Assembly: GCA_037953625.1 (NCBI GenBank) | Contig: CM075655.1 | Location: 28,042,001 to 28,106,000, forward strand | Source: Crotalaria pallida | Lineage: Eukaryota > Streptophyta > Magnoliopsida > Fabales > Fabaceae | Length of the DNA stretch: 64,000 nt | Direction of reading: 5' to 3' | Position numbers and translations under genes: made by a program | In this document: positions 45,330 through 56,967 of the stretch, in pieces | How the letters are laid out: every line of letters begins with the position of its first letter | Numbering within the stretch: position 1 is the first letter of the stretch | The notes under the pieces: generated by a model | What the model was told of the DNA's origin: nothing | The model's input: the letters and a program-made list of their open reading frames with translations, nothing else | Database searches by the model: none

Positions 45330-48300
45330 GTGTGTCTTCGAACGGGAAAACAATTGTGGTATCTTGATAGTGGATGTTCGAAGCACATGACGGGAGATAA
45401 GCGGCACTTCATTGAGCTTACTCCAAAGGAAAAGGGTTATGTCACTTATGGGGACAACAACAAAGGCAAAATCCTTGATATTGGTAAAATCGGAAACTCT
45501 TCAAACTTGATTATTGATAATGTGCTCTATGTTCAAGGATTAGAACATAATCTCTTGAGCATAAGCCAATTATGTGATATTGGCAATCATGTAGTTTTTA
45601 CCTCTACCCATTGCCTCATTAAAAGTGACAAAGATGAATCAATCAAATTTGTTTGTAGAAGGTCAAATAATACTTACTTAGTTGATTTGAACAAAGTCAC
45701 TTCTTTGGTCTCTACTTGTTTAGTGAGCAAAGAAAATGACACTTGGTTATGGCATCGTAGGACCGCTCATATAAATGTAAACCAATTGAAGAAAATTCAA
45801 TCTAAAGATCTAGTAGTTGGTTTACCAAAGCTAAATTTTTCTATTGAAGGTGTTTGTTCCCCTTGCAAGAAATGTAAACAAACTAAAAACACCTTTGGAT
45901 CAAAAATGGTTATGTCCACATCAAGGCCATTAGAAATGCTTCATATGGACTTGTTTGGACCATCACAAATAAAAAGCTTTGGTGGCAACTATTATGCATT
46001 GGTGATTGTTGATGACTTCTCTAGGTTTACTTGGACTTTATTTTTAACTACTAAGAGTGAGACCTACAAATCTTTTAAACATCATGTCAAACTTTTGCAA
46101 AACCAAGTAAATCAAAAAGTAATTATTATTCGAACCGATCATGGTGGTGAATTCGAAAACCACAAATTTGATAGATTTTGTGCTAAAAATGGTATTGAGC
46201 ATCAATTCTCCGCACCAAGGACTCCGGAACAAAACGGAGTGGTAGAGCGGAAAAATAGGGTGCTAGAGGAACTTGCTAGAACCATGTTAAATGATTCTCA
46301 AGTACCTCAATACTTTTGGGCCGATGCCGTCAATACGGCTTGTTATGTTTTAAATCGTATTTTGATAAGGCCCTCTTTGGATAAAACCCCCTATGAACTT
46401 TACAAGGGAAGAAAGCCAAATATATCTCATTTTCATGCCTTCGGATGCCAAGTTTTTGTTTTAAATAATGGAAAAGAACACATTGGCAAGTTTGATTCCA
46501 AATCCGATGAAGGCATATTTTTAGGCTATTCTTCTCATAGTAAAGCTTATAGAATTTTCAATAAAAGAACTTTAACTATTGAGGAATCAATTCATGTGGT
46601 TTTTAATGAGTCTTCAAAAGAAGATAGTGTTTTATGTGATGCTAGTGAAGATGGCATTGTCTTTTCAAAAGAAGAAAAAGAGAGAGAGAATTCAAAAGTT
46701 GATGAAGGAGAAGTAAGGGAAGAACTTCCTCCAACTTGGAAATCGGTCAAGGCTCATCCTATAGACAAAGTCATAGGAGATATGTCAAAGGGAGTACTTA
46801 CTCGTAGGTCTATTCAAAACATTTGCCACTATGTCTCATTTGTTTCTCAAATTGAACCCGATTCAATTAAAAAGGCCATTGAGGATGATCATTGGGTTCT
46901 TGCTATGCAAGAAGAATTAAACCAATTTGAAAGAAATGAAGTTTGGGATCTAGTCCCTAAACCCGATGATCATACCATAATTGGTACTAAATGGATTTAT
47001 AGAAACAAACTTGATGAATCCGGGTTGATTATAAGAAACAAAGCTAGACTAGTAGCTCAAGGGTAAAACCAAGAGGAAGGTATCGATTATGATGAGACCT
47101 TTGCTCCGGTTGCGCGTCTTGAAGCAATCCGAATTTTACTTGCTTATGCTTCAATCATGAAATTCACTTTATATCAAATGGATGTTAAAAGTGCTTTCTT
47201 GAATGGGTTTATAAATGAAGAAGTGTATGTCAAACAACCCCCCGGTTTTGAAAATAGTGAATTTCCAAACCATGTTTATAAATTGAAAAAGGCACTCTAT
47301 GGATTGAAACAAGCTCCTAGAGCTTGGTATGATCGATTGAGTTCCTTTCTATTAGAAAACAAGTTTCAAAGAGGGAAGGTTGATAATACATTATTTATTT
47401 ATAAAACCAAGGATGACATTTTGTTAGTACAAATCTATGTTGATGATATCATTTTCGGTGCTACTAACGTGTCTCTTTGTAGAAAGTTTTCAAATTTGAT
47501 GAAAAAGGAATTTGAAATGTCAATGATGGGAGAACTCAAGTTCTTCCTAGGCTTACAAATAAAGCAAGTCAAGGAGGGGATATTTGTGCATCAAGGGAAA
47601 TATTGCAAAGAGCTCCTTGAAAAATTCGGATTGGACAAGTGCAAGGAAGCCTACACTCCAATGAGCACATCATGCTACCTAGACAAGGATGAACAAGGTA
47701 CACCGGTTGATGTTAGTAAGTATAGGGGTATGATAGGTAGTCTCCTATATCTCACTGCATCTAGACCGGATATTATGTTTAGTGTATGCATGTGTGCTAG
47801 ATTTCAAGCTAATCCTAAAGAATCTCACCTATCCGCAGTTAAACATATATTTAAGTATCTAAAAGGAACAATTAACACTGGTTTATGGTATCCTGCTGAT
47901 GCCAATCTTAGTCTAGTTGGTTACTCGGATTCCGACTTCGCCGGATGCAAGCTTGATCGCAAAAGCACCAGTGGTACTTGCCATTTCTTGGGAAGTTCAT
48001 TGGTGTCATGGTTTTCTAAAAAGCAAGCTTGTGTCGCTCTTTCTACCGCCGAAGCGGAATATATCGCAGCCGGTAGTTGTTGTGCTCAACTGTTATGGAT
48101 GAAACAACAATTATCGGATTTTGGTTTGAAACTTGAAAATATTCCGATTAGATGTGATAACACGAGTGCAGTCAATTTGACTAAGAATCCGGTGTATCAC
48201 TCAAGAACTAAACACATTGAAATAAGACATCACTTTTTAAGAGATCATGTACAAAAGGGTGATTGCACAATTGAATTTGTTAGTACCACAAATCAATTAG

Positions 48301-48389
48301 CCGACATTTTTACAAAACCTCTACCAAGGGACACCTTTTATCATATTAGGAGAGAACTTGGTATTTTAGATGAAGCTAATATAGGCTAA
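45330..48389 (+). pseudogene. pol: Element E Pol: protease-integrase-RT-RNase H, one nonsense codon
   Basis: Copia-order polyprotein. The protease motif is DSGCSKHMTGD (active Asp about residue 13 from 45330). The pre-integrase zinc finger region follows (WLWHRR...CKKC). Integrase carries D207, D270 and E306 with D-X35-E spacing. RT has YVDD (47436-47447), and RNase H has STAEAEY and ends in ADIFTKPLP. A TAA at 47064-47066, at the start of the RT core, splits an otherwise continuous frame. In relatives this position is within the conserved AQG.NQ stretch. There is no ATG at the start; a TAG sits immediately upstream in the pol frame and gag is in another frame. Expression would therefore need splicing, frameshifting or read-through. 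Confidence 0.92.
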
Positions 48390-49251
48390 TTGCATTGTGT
48401 GTCATTTTTGGAAAATCACCATATTAGTCTTACTCTAATGTGTTATTGATTCTTAGTTAAATTGTCCTTGATGATATTTGAAATTGTATATGTTAATTGT
48501 GTGTGATTCTGTACTGTATTCCAAGTTGGTAGTGAAGCATTTGTGTTTGATTTGTGTTTGGTCTTTTAAAACTGAGTTTTTACTTTCTGTTCTGTCAAAA
48601 TACTCGAGTTTTTCCAAAAACACTCGAGTATTTTAATTCAAAATTAAATCAGTTTTAAATTGAAAAAGTTTTTGATCAGGGTCTGAGAAAAATACTCGAG
48701 TGTTTCTCCAAACACTCGAGTCTTTATTAAATTACTCGAGTGTTTTTCAAAACACTCGAGTCTTTCGAAACCCCCAATTTTTGAACTTTCAGACCAAACT
48801 CGAGTATTTTCCAAAAACTCGATTATTTTGCCTTTCCCTGAAATTTGATCTTTCGGACCAAACTCGAGTTTTTACGTTTTTACTCGAGTTTTCTGGGGAA
48901 ATCTGGGCTGAGTCATGAACGACTCGAGTATATTCTCAAACACTCGAGTATTTTGCAACGAACAACTCGAGTATTGTTGAATATACTCGAGTATTTTGGC
49001 GAGTTTATATATACTCCAGCCCCCACAAACTCGAGTTTCTCGAACCCCTTTCTCTTCTCTCTCGGTTTTCTCATATCTCTCTCCTCAAAACTCCGTTTTT
49101 ACTCAAATTTTTGCCAAATCTTACTAGTTTTACATCCTCTAATCACTTTTCTACCATTATTTCAACGAATTTCAACTCTTTTCAACCTCAAATCCGTCAC
49201 CCCCTTTTCAAACCCTAACTTTCCAAAACTTCAATTTTCATCAATTCCTCT
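48390..49251 (+). promoter_or_regulatory. Palindrome-rich spacer and candidate internal promoter before the third ORF of E
   Basis: About 14 CTCGAG palindromes occur from 48600 to 49036. They are followed by a TATA-like tatatata at 49006-49013 and a pyrimidine-rich leader up to the ATG at 49252. The same palindromes occur in the element's LTRs. The arrangement suggests that the third ORF has its own promoter. That is an inference; it might instead be expressed from a spliced RNA. Confidence 0.5.
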
Positions 49252-50535
49252 ATGGCTTCATCATCTGGCAAAGGAAAGAGAGTAAGGATTGCTGACTCAT
49301 CTTCCGAGGAGGAAATTTCCGACTACTATCAAGAGGATGAACGCTTGGAAAGGATGGAAGGCTTTGCCACCAGAGAATTCGGAGTAATCACATGGATCAA
49401 TAGTACTTTCCTTGAGAGTAAGGGTTTCCATTTTGTTACTAACCTTAGATATCAGAAACTGATTCAATTTCTGGAATTTCATGGACCTATATATCCTAGG
49501 TTAGTTAGAACATTCTATGCAAACCTTAGGCTAAAGGACAATGTCATAGAAACAATGGTTGAGGGTGTTCGTTTTAAAATTAGCACTAAGGACCTCTTTG
49601 TAGCTTTTGGGACAACCCGTCACGGGGACAATTCTCTAAAGGCCGATGCGGACGGCATTTTTCAAAGTTGTTTGCGCCCCGGTCATGTATGGACCGAAGG
49701 AGTTAAGCATTCCTCATACATGACTGTCCAATCTAGGGTGTTGCATTATATTGTTTGTCATCAATTAGTGCCTCAAACCTCACCCAATTATGCCAAACCC
49801 ACAAACAATGAACTTAGGCTTCTTAGTGCCATCCTGAACAATGAGAAGCTGAACTGGAGTCGCATAATTTTGGATAGAATGCTCCTTGCTGCTAAGTCTA
49901 AACACCCAAAAACCCTGCCCTATGCCATGCATGTTTGTTATCTGTTGAGTTACTTCAAGGTGCCTATCCCACGCAATGAAGAGAAAAAGACTCTTCATGT
50001 GAACCAGCATTGCCTCAACAAAGGCACCTTGAGTCACCAGGACATGGCATTCCATGAACCCTCTGGTCAATACTTGTACCGATCTGATATTGCTGAGCTA
50101 GAGAGGGTTGCAAATGTGGCAGCTCAACAAGGGATGGATGCCCATCAGATGGAAGAGGAAGCTGCTGCATTTGCCCAGGCTGAAGAAGGGGATCCTATTG
50201 ATCAGATTAACTTTGATGACTTCGCTGGATCTCAATCTGGGTTTGACAACTCGGGCTGGAGAGAGAATGTGATCACACGTCTGGACACTTTAGATGGGAG
50301 AATGGACTCCCTTGTGCATGCTTTGGACAACCAGCGTGATGATTTTGTTAGCTTAGACACTAGGATGAGTGCAGAGTCTGCCATGTTTTATTCTCATTTG
50401 GATCAGCACTCGGCCCAAATTAATGCCCGCCTGGACCAGCAGTCAGGGGAGATGCACCGCCGGTTTGATGAGATGATGGCGGCCTTCTCTCGATTTTATC
50501 CTCCTCCAGATGATCCAGCTCCTTCGATGTTTTGA
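49252..50535 (+). CDS. Element E third ORF ('env-like' position, Sirevirus accessory protein)
   Basis: A 427-residue intact frame sits between pol and the 3' LTR, where SIRE1-type elements carry their so-called envelope-like gene. The N-terminus is Ser/Glu-rich (MASSSGKGKRVRIAD). A globular region of about residues 40-260 resembles the 'putative plant transposon protein' domain. The C-terminus (about 280-420) is acidic, then coiled-coil-like with repeated DxRxD spacing (LDTLDGRMDSL, LDQQSGEMHRRFDEM) and ends in a Pro-rich tail. I see no signal peptide, transmembrane helix or furin-type site, so an envelope function is not supported by the sequence. Function unknown. Confidence 0.82.
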   Translation: MASSSGKGKRVRIADSSSEEEISDYYQEDERLERMEGFATREFGVITWINSTFLESKGFHFVTNLRYQKLIQFLEFHGPIYPRLVRTFYANLRLKDNVIETMVEGVRFKISTKDLFVAFGTTRHGDNSLKADADGIFQSCLRPGHVWTEGVKHSSYMTVQSRVLHYIVCHQLVPQTSPNYAKPTNNELRLLSAILNNEKLNWSRIILDRMLLAAKSKHPKTLPYAMHVCYLLSYFKVPIPRNEEKKTLHVNQHCLNKGTLSHQDMAFHEPSGQYLYRSDIAELERVANVAAQQGMDAHQMEEEAAAFAQAEEGDPIDQINFDDFAGSQSGFDNSGWRENVITRLDTLDGRMDSLVHALDNQRDDFVSLDTRMSAESAMFYSHLDQHSAQINARLDQQSGEMHRRFDEMMAAFSRFYPPPDDPAPSMF

Positions 50536-51134
50536 TGATGTTGACCTTTGCAGTCTATCTTAGTTTTCATTCTGTTTTTATCATATTGGTCTTTGTTACA
50601 TTTTCTGTATTTTGAGAACTTGGTGTTTTGAGACTTTGGGTTTATTATTGCACCTTTGATTTGGACCTTTTATGATGTTTTTATGTTAATGAATTTGGTT
50701 TTCATTATGATGTTTGTGCAAAGCTTCAGGGGGAGCTCTTTATATTTATTATTAAGTCTATTTTTTTGCATAGTTGGTTATGGGGTTTTCCGATTCTGCA
50801 CCTCTCCTCCCTTGATCTTTTTCTAAATTGTTACATCTTTTTGGCGTATGACAAAAAGGGGGAGAGATATTACACTTGTCTTGTCTTGATATTGTTGCAC
50901 CTAAAATCTCTAATTATGGTATATACTCTGATAATTGTTAAATTCTCTAATACCATAGGCTCTAATACCATAGGCTTGGTGCTAAAATTAAATTGTCATA
51001 ACATCTTGCTCAAGCTGAATTTTTAGATAGGTGAAAAGTATCATATAGTGAGGGGGAGTTGCATCTCCAAGTGGATCAAGCTTAACAAATGGATCAAGTG
51101 TTAATTATTTTGTCATCACCAAAAAGGGGGAGAT
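50536..51134 (+). other. Element E 3' untranslated region and polypurine tract
   Basis: T-rich non-coding sequence containing three purine runs resembling the polypurine tract: cagggggagct near 50728, aaaaagggggagag near 50854 and agggggagttg near 51051. The functional tract aaaaagggggagat at 51121-51134 directly abuts the 3' LTR. Confidence 0.75.
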
Positions 51135-52711
51135 TGTGAATTCAATGCTCCTAATTATGTGGATTATGTTTTGATGATGACAAAATAATTAACAAATCAT
51201 GCCTTGAAGATAATGCAACATCAACATCAACAAGAAGTCAAGAAAAGAAGACAAGTGCCCAATCATTCTCAATCAAATATTAATTGTAAATTTCTAATTT
51301 ATGTTGAGAGTGGTTGAGAGTGGGTAGAAATAGTTAGTCTCTTCTAGGAATAAATTTTTATATGTTTATTAAGTTGAGATTGACCAAAAATTAATACTTG
51401 AGAGAAAAAATAAAATTGAAAAATAATTTTTCCATTATCTGATCAAAATACTCGAGTATTTTGATAAAGACTCGAGTATATACTCGAGTATTTATAGAAA
51501 AACTCGAGTATTTGTGCCAGGTCAGCAATTATGACCGTTAGTCTTGTTCGTGCACCAATTCACTCGTGACCGACCAAAAAGACTCGAGTATTTACCAAAA
51601 GACTCGAGTATTTTTGTCCAGTCAGCAAAAATGAACGTTGGAGAGACTCAAAAACTCAATTGAGGGCATTTGAGTCTCATCCAACCCCAAGAGAGTATTC
51701 TGAACCTTATTGTAAAATTGCTCTTTGAATTTGTGCAAGAACAAACAAGACAACAACACATTATTGATCACAAGCTTTCATAATTTCCTTTTCTCAAGTG
51801 TTAATTGCCAAAAAGCTCAACTTCTCACTCATATTGTCATTTTATTCCAAGTTGAGTTTTAGGCCTCAATTCTTACATTGAGCTGTGCTTATTTGTGCTA
51901 ATCCATTGTAAGATTAGTAATACACATACAAAAAGCTTGATTATTCAAAGTCTTGGATTGTTCCCAAGCAAACCCTAAGTGGCTTAGGGTGTTGGAAGTC
52001 TTGAGAGGTTCTCAAGCACAAGACTAGGAAGTTCCTAGCCCGGTGGAGTTTCTTGAAGGGAGTTCAAGGAAGCTTTGTGAAGAGTTCTTCAATCACCGGA
52101 ATCAAATTGGGGTAGAAATCAAGAGTTTTGTACACTCTTGAAAGGGTTAGGTTGAGTGAGGCCATTCTCAAGCAATCCTTTGTAATTTCTAACAATTTGA
52201 TTATTAGTAGAAACTCCTAAGTGATTAGGAGGACTGGATGTAGCTCATTGTTGGAGTGAACCAGGATAAAATTGCTTGAGTGTTGGTTTATTGCTTTTAA
52301 TCTACTTTCTAGCTCAATAGACTTAAGTCATTTCAATCAATTAGGATTTATACAATTAGGTAGCAAGTTCAAGGAATCTTTGTGTTTAAAAGTTATTTAG
52401 ATTGCTTGCTATTCTGTTGGATAAGTTCCTGTTTATTATTGAATTGATTTGAGTTAAATTGCTGAATTTTCGTTTCTGGTTTTTCTGCTATCTGATAGGA
52501 AAAACTCGAGTATTTCAGAAAAGACTCGAGTTGTTCATCACTGAAAAACTCGAGTATTTAACAAAAGACTCGAGTCTTTTGTGTCTGATTCCATAAAATT
52601 CAGTCTTAGCTCCATTCTTCAATTATCAATCGAAATATTTGGTATTAGTGCTTCAAAATACTATTCACCCCCCCTCTAGTATTTGCTTAGCCCGCTTGTT
52701 GGTTTCCAACA
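51135..52711 (+). repeat. Element E 3' LTR
   Basis: Almost identical to 41892-43467, with about eight differences, including an extra C in the C-run near 52670. It ends CCAACA and is followed by the ttcat duplication (52712-52716). Confidence 0.93.
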
Positions 52712-52716
52712 TTCAT

Positions 52717-52840
52717 GAGTTGGCTTTCTCTTCTTAACTTGATGTTTGTTGTTGCTTGTTGAGCTTGAACTTGATCAACACACTTGAAGCTTGTTCAAAA
52801 CCTTTTGGCATTTATCAAAACATTCTTCATGGATCTTACA
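52717..52840 (-). repeat. Element D left LTR, part 2
   Basis: Continues the LTR interrupted at 41891. It matches the end of B's LTR and terminates ATGGATCTTACA, followed by the polypurine tract complement atctccccctttttg. Confidence 0.9.
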
Positions 52841-53543
52841 ATCTCCCCCTTTTTGAAAATGACAAACATGTTTTGAAATTATGAAGTTCTTTGAAGTTGT
52901 GGATGCTTGAACCATTTGATCACTTGGTGAGACTCTTGCTCCCCCTCAATTTATGCTTTTGACATTTGAATCCAATTGAGTTAAGCTTGATTCTCCCCCT
53001 ATCTCCAACAACTTTGCTCAACCTATATAAAAACAACAAAACAAACCTTTCTCCAAACATACCATTTAAAAAAAAATATTTCTCCCCTTTGTTTCAAAAC
53101 ATCATATTTCTCCCCCTTTGGCATTATCAAAAAGAAATATATACCAATTGTAACTAAACAAATACCAATTGAAATAAGATCTAAGCCAAAATAGAAGAAA
53201 TATAACCAAAGCATGATAATCATCTAATGATTACTCAATGATATCAATTATAACAAATTGTATACCAATAACATGATACCAATTGTAAAACAATTGTAAG
53301 AATTTGATACCAATAGTATTTTCTCAATAGTATAAACAATATCACATTATAAGAAATAATACCAATTGAGAGAACTATGAGCAATATCTAACAATATCAA
53401 TTGTAGATACCAATTGTATAATATCAAATGTTACCAATTTGTAGGATTTTCTTCTTGATACCAATTGAAGAAGATCAATAATGTCAATTGTATCAAATGT
53501 GTATAGACCTTCATTTTCTTCTTCAATCATACCTACAAAACTA
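52841..53543 (-). other. Element D 3' untranslated tail with ACCAATTG motifs
   Basis: Homologous to 18960-19731. It has six exact taccaattg copies (starting 53142, 53163, 53277, 53360, 53408 and 53459), but with different spacing from element B. It also contains polypurine-like tracts (tctcccc near 53092 and tctcccccttt near 53109). No coding sequence. Confidence 0.75.
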
Positions 53544-55319
53544 TCATGCTTTGCTTTTTGGTATCCAAATGGTTTTGGATCCATTTTTGTTAGTGTAGGG
53601 ACTCTCACCCTTTTTCATCCAAACAAAATCTCCTTTAGGTATACCATGCACTTTAATATAACACACATTTGAAGTATGTCCATGAGTACCACAATAGAAA
53701 CATGTTGGCGCATTTGAAAAATCAACTTTTGAAAAATCAACAACGTTTCTATGAGACTTACTCTTAGCATTAGTATAACCCAAACCAAACTTGTTTGAAT
53801 TTTCTCTTTGAAAATTTAACAATGTGCGCAATCTAATATCACCATTTGAGAAACTTGCAAGCTTATTTTTCAAAATAGCATTTTCATCCTTAAGCAACTT
53901 GCAATTCTCACAATCAACCACAATATTCAATCTACTAGCACAATCACAAGAAGAACTAGCATATATAAGATCAAGAGTTTCATTTTGAAGATTAAGCTCA
54001 TCAACTTGTTTTTGAAGTTCTAAAATCTCTTGTTGATGTTTCAAAATGAGCTTCTTCCTTCCAATGTTTTTCAAAGCTAGTTTCTTAAATTGTTTATGCA
54101 TTTCTTCATAAGCATTATATAACATTTCATAATTTGAAGAAATTTCGGATTTAGTAAGACTTACATCGCTTTCGTCACTTTGCTCACTTGATTCATCATT
54201 TGAGCTTTCCTCTTCATGTACTTGAGCTATCAAGTTGAGACAAGCGGCATGTTCATCATCCGAAGAACTACTAGTTGTGCTTTTCTTGTCTTGTTCATCA
54301 TCACTATTCCAAACTATGTATGCCCTTTTAGTTTTCTTTTCTTTCTCCTTCTTCTTGAAATACTTAGAGCATGAGTACTTGAGATGACCGGGCTTTCCAC
54401 ATTCATGGCAAACTATTCCTTCTTTTGAAGTCTTTGTCTTGTAGTGTGGGGAAATCTTCTCTTTACTTTTGTCTTTGTTCAACCTTCATTTTCTCCTTAG
54501 AATTTTATTGAACTTTCTTAGTAGAAGCTTCATCTCCTCTTCATCAATGTCCGAATCGGAATCTTCATTATCATCGGAACTCTCTTCCTTTTTATATGAT
54601 CTTTGAGCTTTAAGAGCAATTCCTTTTCTCTCTTTGTACTTATCCGACTCTTCATGCATTTGCAAACGTCCAAGCTCCATTTCATGTTCTTGTAGCTTTC
54701 CGAAAAGTGTTGCTAAGTCCATGGTGTCCAAGTCCTTTGATTCAACAATTGCGGTAACCTTAGGCTGCCATTCCCTACTTAGACATCTTAAAACTTTGTT
54801 AACAAGTTCACAATTCACGAAAGTTTTACCAAGAGCAATGAGATGATTAACAATATGAGTAAAACGTTTTTGCATAAAACATATAGATTCATTAGGCAAC
54901 ATACGAAACAATTCATATTCATGCATCAAAGAATTTAATCTAGCACGCCTAACTTCACTAGTGCCTTCATGTGTGACTCGCAAGGTGTCCCACATTTCTT
55001 TGGCATCTTTACATTGGGAGACTCTAAAGAACTCATCATAAGATAGAGCGGAGGTGATGATATTCTTAGCTTTTAAATCATATTGAATTTTCCTTTTATC
55101 ATCATCGGTCCACTTATCTTTGGGAGTAAGTGTAAGCACACCTTCTACATCTTTGGAGGGAATATGAGGACCATTTTCAATGGCTTCCCAAATGTTCACA
55201 TCTATGGCTTCTATAAAGATTCTCATCCTAATTTTCCAATAACCATAACCTTCTCCACCAAACATAGGAGGGCGATTAATTGAAGCACCTTCACCACCAA
55301 AAGGATTCGTAGAACCCAT
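53544..55319 (-). pseudogene. gag: Element D gag, one nonsense codon
   Basis: A Sirevirus gag of 592 codons, closely similar to element B's, starting at ATG 55319. A TGA at 54486-54488 interrupts an otherwise open frame after KFNKILRRK. The region upstream of the stop (277 codons) is the capsid-type domain. The region downstream (312 codons) has both CCHC knuckles and the coiled coil. The break lies in a different place from that in element B, so the two copies decayed independently. The conserved TTTTGTAGGT follows the gag stop. Confidence 0.9.
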
Positions 55320-55375
55320 TGTAGTTTCCTTAAGGATCTTGACGAAAAAGCTCTATGCTCGTGTCTTTCGACCGA

Positions 55376-55387
55376 GCTCTGATACCA
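55376..55387 (-). promoter_or_regulatory. Element D primer binding site
   Basis: Reverse complement of TGGTATCAGAGC, two bases from the right LTR start at 55390. Confidence 0.88.
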
Positions 55388-55389
55388 AT

Positions 55390-55425
55390 TGTTGGAAAAC
55401 TACACTCGGTGGTTGAAACAAATAG
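55390..55425 (-). repeat. Element D right LTR, first 36 bp
   Basis: Identical to the start of D's left LTR at 40446. It ends at aatag (55421-55425), where element F inserted. The remainder should resume beyond the window after a second aatag. Confidence 0.88.
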
Positions 55426-56967
55426 TGTTGGAAACCAACAAGCGGCTCAATATAGTCTAGAGGGGGGGTGAATAGAATATTGAAGCCTTATTACAGATTT
55501 TTCGTCCACCTACAAGAATGATTTTATGAAAATAAATTTTCTTAAAAATTCAAGTCAGATTACTCGAGTAACTCAAGACTTTACTCGAGTAATACGCAAG
55601 CAAAAATAATTTCACTCGAGTATTCAGCAAATCACTCGAGTATTACGAAAGCTATTTTTAAATCACTCGAGTAACAGAAAACCTACTCGAGTATTGTTCA
55701 TAAACTGAAAGCAGATTACTCGAGTGACAAGAACTTTACTCGAGTAAACTGGGTAAAATTCAATTAAAACTCAGTTTTCAATGGAGTTCTTCAAGAATAA
55801 CAATGCTATGATGATTCAACAAATTATGAATGATTAATATGAACAACTTTAAGTAATATTAACATGCAATTTTAGATCAATTGAGTAGAATTAAGAAAAC
55901 CCCAATTCTAACCTAAAAATGCAATTGTTAATGAAATAATGCAATACAAGGAATGAAAATAAAAGAGACACAAGGATTTATCCTGGTTCACTTTCACCCA
56001 CTTGAAAGCTACTCCAGTCCCCTCTTAAATCAAGAGAGATTCTTCACTAGAAATCTTCAAATGTAGATTTTACAATGTTTTAAGATGCAACTAGATTCTT
56101 AGTTCTCCTATCTTAAAACCCAACTCAAAGTGTGTACCAAACACTTTGATCTAATCTACCCCTTTTGAGAATTATAGATTTCCTTGCTAATTGATTGAAG
56201 ATGCTTCCAACCAATCCTCTTTTCTTGCTTTGATTTGATCCTCAAAGTCTTCCTTGTGAGATTCTTCACTTGTGTTGAAACTTCAATGATGCAATCATAA
56301 ATTGCAAATCTTCAACAACCACTAAGAACAAAAATTATGATCTCAAGAATATTTGAACAATGAGAGAAATAGAGTGAAGAATGAAAAGTTCTTTGTTGAA
56401 TCTTGATAGCTCTTGAAAGATGTAAAATAGCTCTTGAATTTCTTTTGAAAGTGTATAGAAAATTGTAAGAATGAATGTCTATCTCTTGTGAAAGAGAAAA
56501 TTAAGTCCTTTTAAAATTTTCAAACACTGATTGAATTACTCGAGTAAACCATATAACATCACTCGATTAAAACATGTCAGATTAAGTTACTCGAGTGATG
56601 TGTAAACCATTACTCGATTAACCTGTCATGACATAAATTACTCGAGTGACCCAATACTCATTACTCGAGTAAACTGATCAGAATCTGAATAAAAACAAGG
56701 TTTTTCTAAAAGGATTTTCACAAAACTTTTAATAGAGCTATTTAATCAAGATTTAAAGTATCTTCACTCTTAATCAAACATTATTTAAATATTCTTAAAA
56801 TCACCTAAGCTACCCACACCAATGAGATGCATTGCATAAAAATAAAGATTACATTGAAATAGAATTAATAAAAATCCTAATTCTAATCTTCATGTGGTGT
56901 AGCTTGCTTGTTGCCAATGTTGTTGCTTGGAGAGATATTGTTAGCATCAAAACATGAGAATCCTACA
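55426..56967 (-). repeat. Element F LTR 1
   Basis: Begins TGTTGGAAACCAACA, a small perfect inverted repeat, and ends GAATCCTACA. It holds twelve CTCGAG palindromes in two clusters (55560-55745 and 56535-56680). It differs from LTRs 2-4 at gttaatgaaataatgc (versus gaattaatgc). Confidence 0.93.

Larger units (their letters stand above)
41892..52711 (+). mobile_element. Element E: nearly complete Sirevirus (Ty1/copia) with gag, pol and third ORF
   Basis: Plus-strand element with LTRs 41892-43467 (1576 bp) and 51135-52711 (1577 bp), primer site 43470-43481, and polypurine tract aaaaagggggagat (51121-51134). The ttcat duplication is perfect. Gag, pol and a separate downstream ORF are in SIRE1-like order. 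The LTRs differ at only about eight positions by eye, so it is young. The sole obvious lesion is one in-frame TAA in pol. It could have supplied proteins to the gag-only elements B and D and to F, although its LTRs belong to a different subfamily from those of B and D. Confidence 0.95.
40446..55425 (-). mobile_element. Element D: gag-only Sirevirus derivative, carrying E and F
   Basis: A minus-strand copia element of the same family as B. Left LTR is 40446-41891 plus 52717-52840 (about 1570 bp), interior 52841-55389, right LTR from 55390. The right LTR is cut after 36 bp by element F, so its end and second target copy lie outside the window. It contains gag only, as in B, and gag carries an independent nonsense codon. 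The primer site is at 55376-55387. Confidence 0.9.

Noticed and set aside
49252..50535. Calling the third ORF a true envelope glycoprotein
   Set aside because: No signal peptide, transmembrane segment or cleavage site is visible. Position alone is not evidence.
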